A DNA stretch of 64,000 nucleotides. Source: Pseudomonas asiatica. Lineage in GTDB: Bacteria > Pseudomonadota > Gammaproteobacteria > Pseudomonadales > Pseudomonadaceae. The notes under the pieces are model-generated. The model saw only the letters and a program-made list of their open reading frames with translations. It was not told where the DNA came from and ran no database searches. The DNA is taken from positions 4,468,001 to 4,532,000 of the forward strand of contig NZ_CP157874.1 in NCBI RefSeq assembly GCF_040214835.1, in the 5' to 3' direction. This document shows positions 61,664 through 64,000 of this stretch, one piece after another (positions within the stretch are counted from its first letter, which is position 1; every line of letters begins with the position of its first letter). The position numbers were made by a program, and so were the translations under genes.

Positions 61664-64000
61664 AATCAGCCGCGCCGCGCTGTTCGGCAAACTCAACAGC
61701 GTCGCCTACAAGGCCATCGAGGCCGCAACGGTGTTCTGCAAGCTGCGGGGCAACCCCTATGTCGAACTGGTGCACTGGCTGCACCAGTTGCTGCAACTGC
61801 AGGACAGCGACCTGCACCGTATCGTGCGCCAGTTCGATATCGAGCCGGCGCGCCTGGCCCGCGACCTGACCGATGCACTGGACCGGCTGCCACGCGGTTC
61901 AACCTCGATCACCGACCTTTCCTCGCAGGTGGAAGAAGCCGTCGAGCGCGGCTGGGTATACGGCAGCCTGATGTTCGGCGAGAGCCAGGTGCGCAGCGGC
62001 TACCTGCTGGTCGGCATCCTCAAGACACCTGGCCTGCGCCATGCCCTGCTGGGGCTGTCGAACGAGTTCGCCAAGCTGAAGATCGAGGCGTTGAGCGAAC
62101 GCTTCGACGAGTACGTGGGAGACTCACCGGAAAACCACCTGGCCGCCACCGACGGCTTCAGCGCTGGGCAGCCTGGCGAGGCCAGCGGCGCCGTGGCGCC
62201 TGCGGCGATGGGCAAGCAGGAGGCGCTCAAGCGCTTTACCGTCGACCTTACCGAACAGGCCCGAAGCGGCAAGCTCGACCCTATCGTCGGCCGTGACGAA
62301 GAGATCCGCCAGCTGGTCGATATCCTCATGCGACGCCGGCAAAACAACCCGATCCTTACCGGTGAAGCCGGTGTCGGCAAGACCGCCGTGGTCGAAGGGT
62401 TCGCCTTGCGCATCGTCGCTGGCGACGTGCCGCCAGCGCTCAAGGACGTCGAGCTGCGCAGCCTGGACGTCGGCCTGCTGCAGGCCGGCGCCAGCATGAA
62501 AGGCGAGTTCGAACAGCGCCTGCGCCAGGTGATCGAGGATGTGCAGGCCTCGCCCAAACCGATCATTCTGTTCATCGATGAAGCCCATACCCTGGTCGGT
62601 GCCGGTGGCGCCGCCGGCACCGGCGATGCCGCCAACCTGCTCAAGCCGGCACTGGCCCGTGGCAGCCTGCGCACGGTGGCGGCTACCACCTGGGCCGAGT
62701 ACAAGAAGCACATCGAGAAGGACCCGGCCCTGACCCGCCGCTTCCAGGTGGTGCAGGTGGACGAGCCGAGCGAAGCCAAGGCGCTGCTGATGATGCGTGG
62801 GGTGGCATCGACCATGGAGCAGCACCACCAGGTGCAGATCCTCGACGAAGCACTCGAAGCCGCGGTCAAGCTGTCGCACCGCTACATCCCGGCGCGCCAG
62901 CTGCCGGACAAATCGGTGAGCCTGCTCGATACCGCCTGCGCGCGCGTGGCCATCAGCCTGCACGCGGTGCCAGCCGAGGTCGACGACAGCCGCCGGCGTA
63001 TCGAGGCGCTGGAGGTCGAGCAGGCGATCATCGCCCGTGAAGCCGCCATCGGTGTGCCTACCGGGCAGCGCCAGGCTCAGGCCGACACCCTGCTGGCCGA
63101 AGAGCGCCAACGCCTGGCCACGCTGGAAAGCCGCTGGGCCGAAGAAAAGGCCCTGGTCGACCAATTGCTGGCCACCCGCGCCCAGCTGCGCGACCAGGCC
63201 GGGGTGGTCGACCAGGACGCGCAGGTGCCAGGCAACCCTGAACTGCGCGAAACGCTGGCCGACCTGCAACGGCGCCTGAGCGCCCTGCAAGGCGAGAGCC
63301 CGTTGATCCTGCCGACCGTGGATTACCAGGCAGTCGCCTCGGTGGTGGCCGACTGGACCGGGATTCCGGTGGGACGCATGGCGCGCAACGAGATCGAGAC
63401 CGTGCTCAACCTCGACAGCCTGCTGGCCAGGCGCATCATTGGCCAGGACCACGCGCTTGAAATGATCGCCAAGCGCATCCAGACCTCCCGCGCCGGCCTC
63501 GACAACCCGAACAAGCCGATTGGCGTGTTCATGCTCGCCGGCACCTCTGGCGTGGGCAAGACCGAGACCGCACTGGCCCTGGCCGAGGCGCTGTACGGCG
63601 GTGAACAGAACCTGATCACCATCAACATGAGCGAGTTCCAGGAGGCCCATACCGTCTCGACCCTCAAGGGCGCCCCGCCTGGCTACGTCGGCTACGGCGA
63701 AGGCGGTGTGCTGACCGAGGCCGTGCGCCGCCGGCCGTACAGCGTGGTGCTGTTGGACGAGGTGGAAAAAGCCCACCCGGACGTGCACGAGATCTTCTTC
63801 CAGGTGTTCGACAAGGGCGTGATGGAGGACGGCGAAGGCCGCCAGATCGATTTCCGCAACACGCTGATTCTGCTCACCACCAACGCCGGTACCGAGCTCA
63901 TTGCGCGCACTTGCAGCGACCCACAGGCCCTGCCCGACCCGGACGCGGTGGCCAGCCAGCTGCGCAAGCCGCTGCTGGAAATCTTCCCGCCGGCGCTGCT
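61656..64000 (+). CDS. clpV: T6SS sheath-disassembly ATPase ClpV (TssH), partial
   Basis: 781 residues visible; the C-terminus lies beyond the window. Clp-N domain at about 1-160; first AAA+ domain with Walker A GEAGVGKT (236-243) and Walker B IILFIDEAHTL; coiled middle domain near 440-540; second AAA+ domain with GTSGVGKT and VVLLDEVEKAHP. ClpV binds the contracted TssB/TssC sheath and recycles it. The start is ATG 61656 inside the end of tssG. Confidence 0.96.
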   Translation, partial: MGEISRAALFGKLNSVAYKAIEAATVFCKLRGNPYVELVHWLHQLLQLQDSDLHRIVRQFDIEPARLARDLTDALDRLPRGSTSITDLSSQVEEAVERGWVYGSLMFGESQVRSGYLLVGILKTPGLRHALLGLSNEFAKLKIEALSERFDEYVGDSPENHLAATDGFSAGQPGEASGAVAPAAMGKQEALKRFTVDLTEQARSGKLDPIVGRDEEIRQLVDILMRRRQNNPILTGEAGVGKTAVVEGFALRIVAGDVPPALKDVELRSLDVGLLQAGASMKGEFEQRLRQVIEDVQASPKPIILFIDEAHTLVGAGGAAGTGDAANLLKPALARGSLRTVAATTWAEYKKHIEKDPALTRRFQVVQVDEPSEAKALLMMRGVASTMEQHHQVQILDEALEAAVKLSHRYIPARQLPDKSVSLLDTACARVAISLHAVPAEVDDSRRRIEALEVEQAIIAREAAIGVPTGQRQAQADTLLAEERQRLATLESRWAEEKALVDQLLATRAQLRDQAGVVDQDAQVPGNPELRETLADLQRRLSALQGESPLILPTVDYQAVASVVADWTGIPVGRMARNEIETVLNLDSLLARRIIGQDHALEMIAKRIQTSRAGLDNPNKPIGVFMLAGTSGVGKTETALALAEALYGGEQNLITINMSEFQEAHTVSTLKGAPPGYVGYGEGGVLTEAVRRRPYSVVLLDEVEKAHPDVHEIFFQVFDKGVMEDGEGRQIDFRNTLILLTTNAGTELIARTCSDPQALPDPDAVASQLRKPLLEIFPPAL

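Overview
The window looks like a chromosomal segment of a Pseudomonas putida-group bacterium. The coding regions are GC-rich. The order oprH-phoP-phoQ-dctA, nrdA-nrdB and a PcpS-type phosphopantetheinyl transferase is typical of that group. Nearly every long gap carries the same REP-type palindrome (core GTGGGAGCGG with its inverted mate). Species assignment is inference from gene order and repeat type; no database search was possible.

Positions 1-9700 hold housekeeping genes: a truncated dinB with a LexA box, two initiator tRNA genes each with its own promoter and terminator, mprF plus an AcvB/VirJ-type hydrolase (aminoacyl-phosphatidylglycerol metabolism), kup, a small toxin-antitoxin pair bracketed by a 33-bp imperfect direct repeat, and rimO. 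Positions 9700-14000 hold an unusual minus-strand group: a three-gene DUF6502/DUF5666/beta-barrel operon in which the DUF5666 protein has a Gly-rich head and an xEK-repeat tail, followed by a separate exported Gly/His repeat protein. Positions 14100-16600 hold a GNAT, a pseudouridine-synthase-like protein with an altered catalytic motif, a DUF1456 protein and trmO.

Positions 16700-25500 carry transport and signalling genes: dctA with a textbook sigma-54 promoter, oprH-phoP-phoQ with a four-repeat PhoP site, a dienelactone-hydrolase-like enzyme, a PPTase and an RstAB-type two-component system. The class Ia ribonucleotide reductase genes nrdA and nrdB (26240-30616) have a DnaA box and two NrdR-like boxes 31 bp apart upstream.

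Positions 30690-33490 form an AT-rich accessory island. It has a ParA-like ATPase and a RelA/SpoT-domain alarmone synthetase in tandem on the minus strand. Divergent from them is a phage-type immunity cassette: a C4-like antisense RNA, a 29-codon leader ORF and a BRO-family antirepressor-like gene. A tandem REP array (33497-34015) follows.

Positions 34068-64000 hold a type VI secretion system of the P. aeruginosa H1 type. The leftward operon is fha-tssJ-tssK-tssL-tssM-tagF-pppA-ppkA-tagT-tagS-tagR-tagQ, and it contains the full threonine-phosphorylation switch. It continues into three unrecognised genes that look like a pore-forming effector with membrane and lipoprotein partners. The rightward operon is tssA-tssB-tssC-hcp-tae4-lipoprotein-tssE-tssF-tssG-clpV, with clpV cut by the window end. 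A Tae4-family amidase effector and a likely lipoprotein immunity gene occupy the slot used by tagJ in P. aeruginosa.
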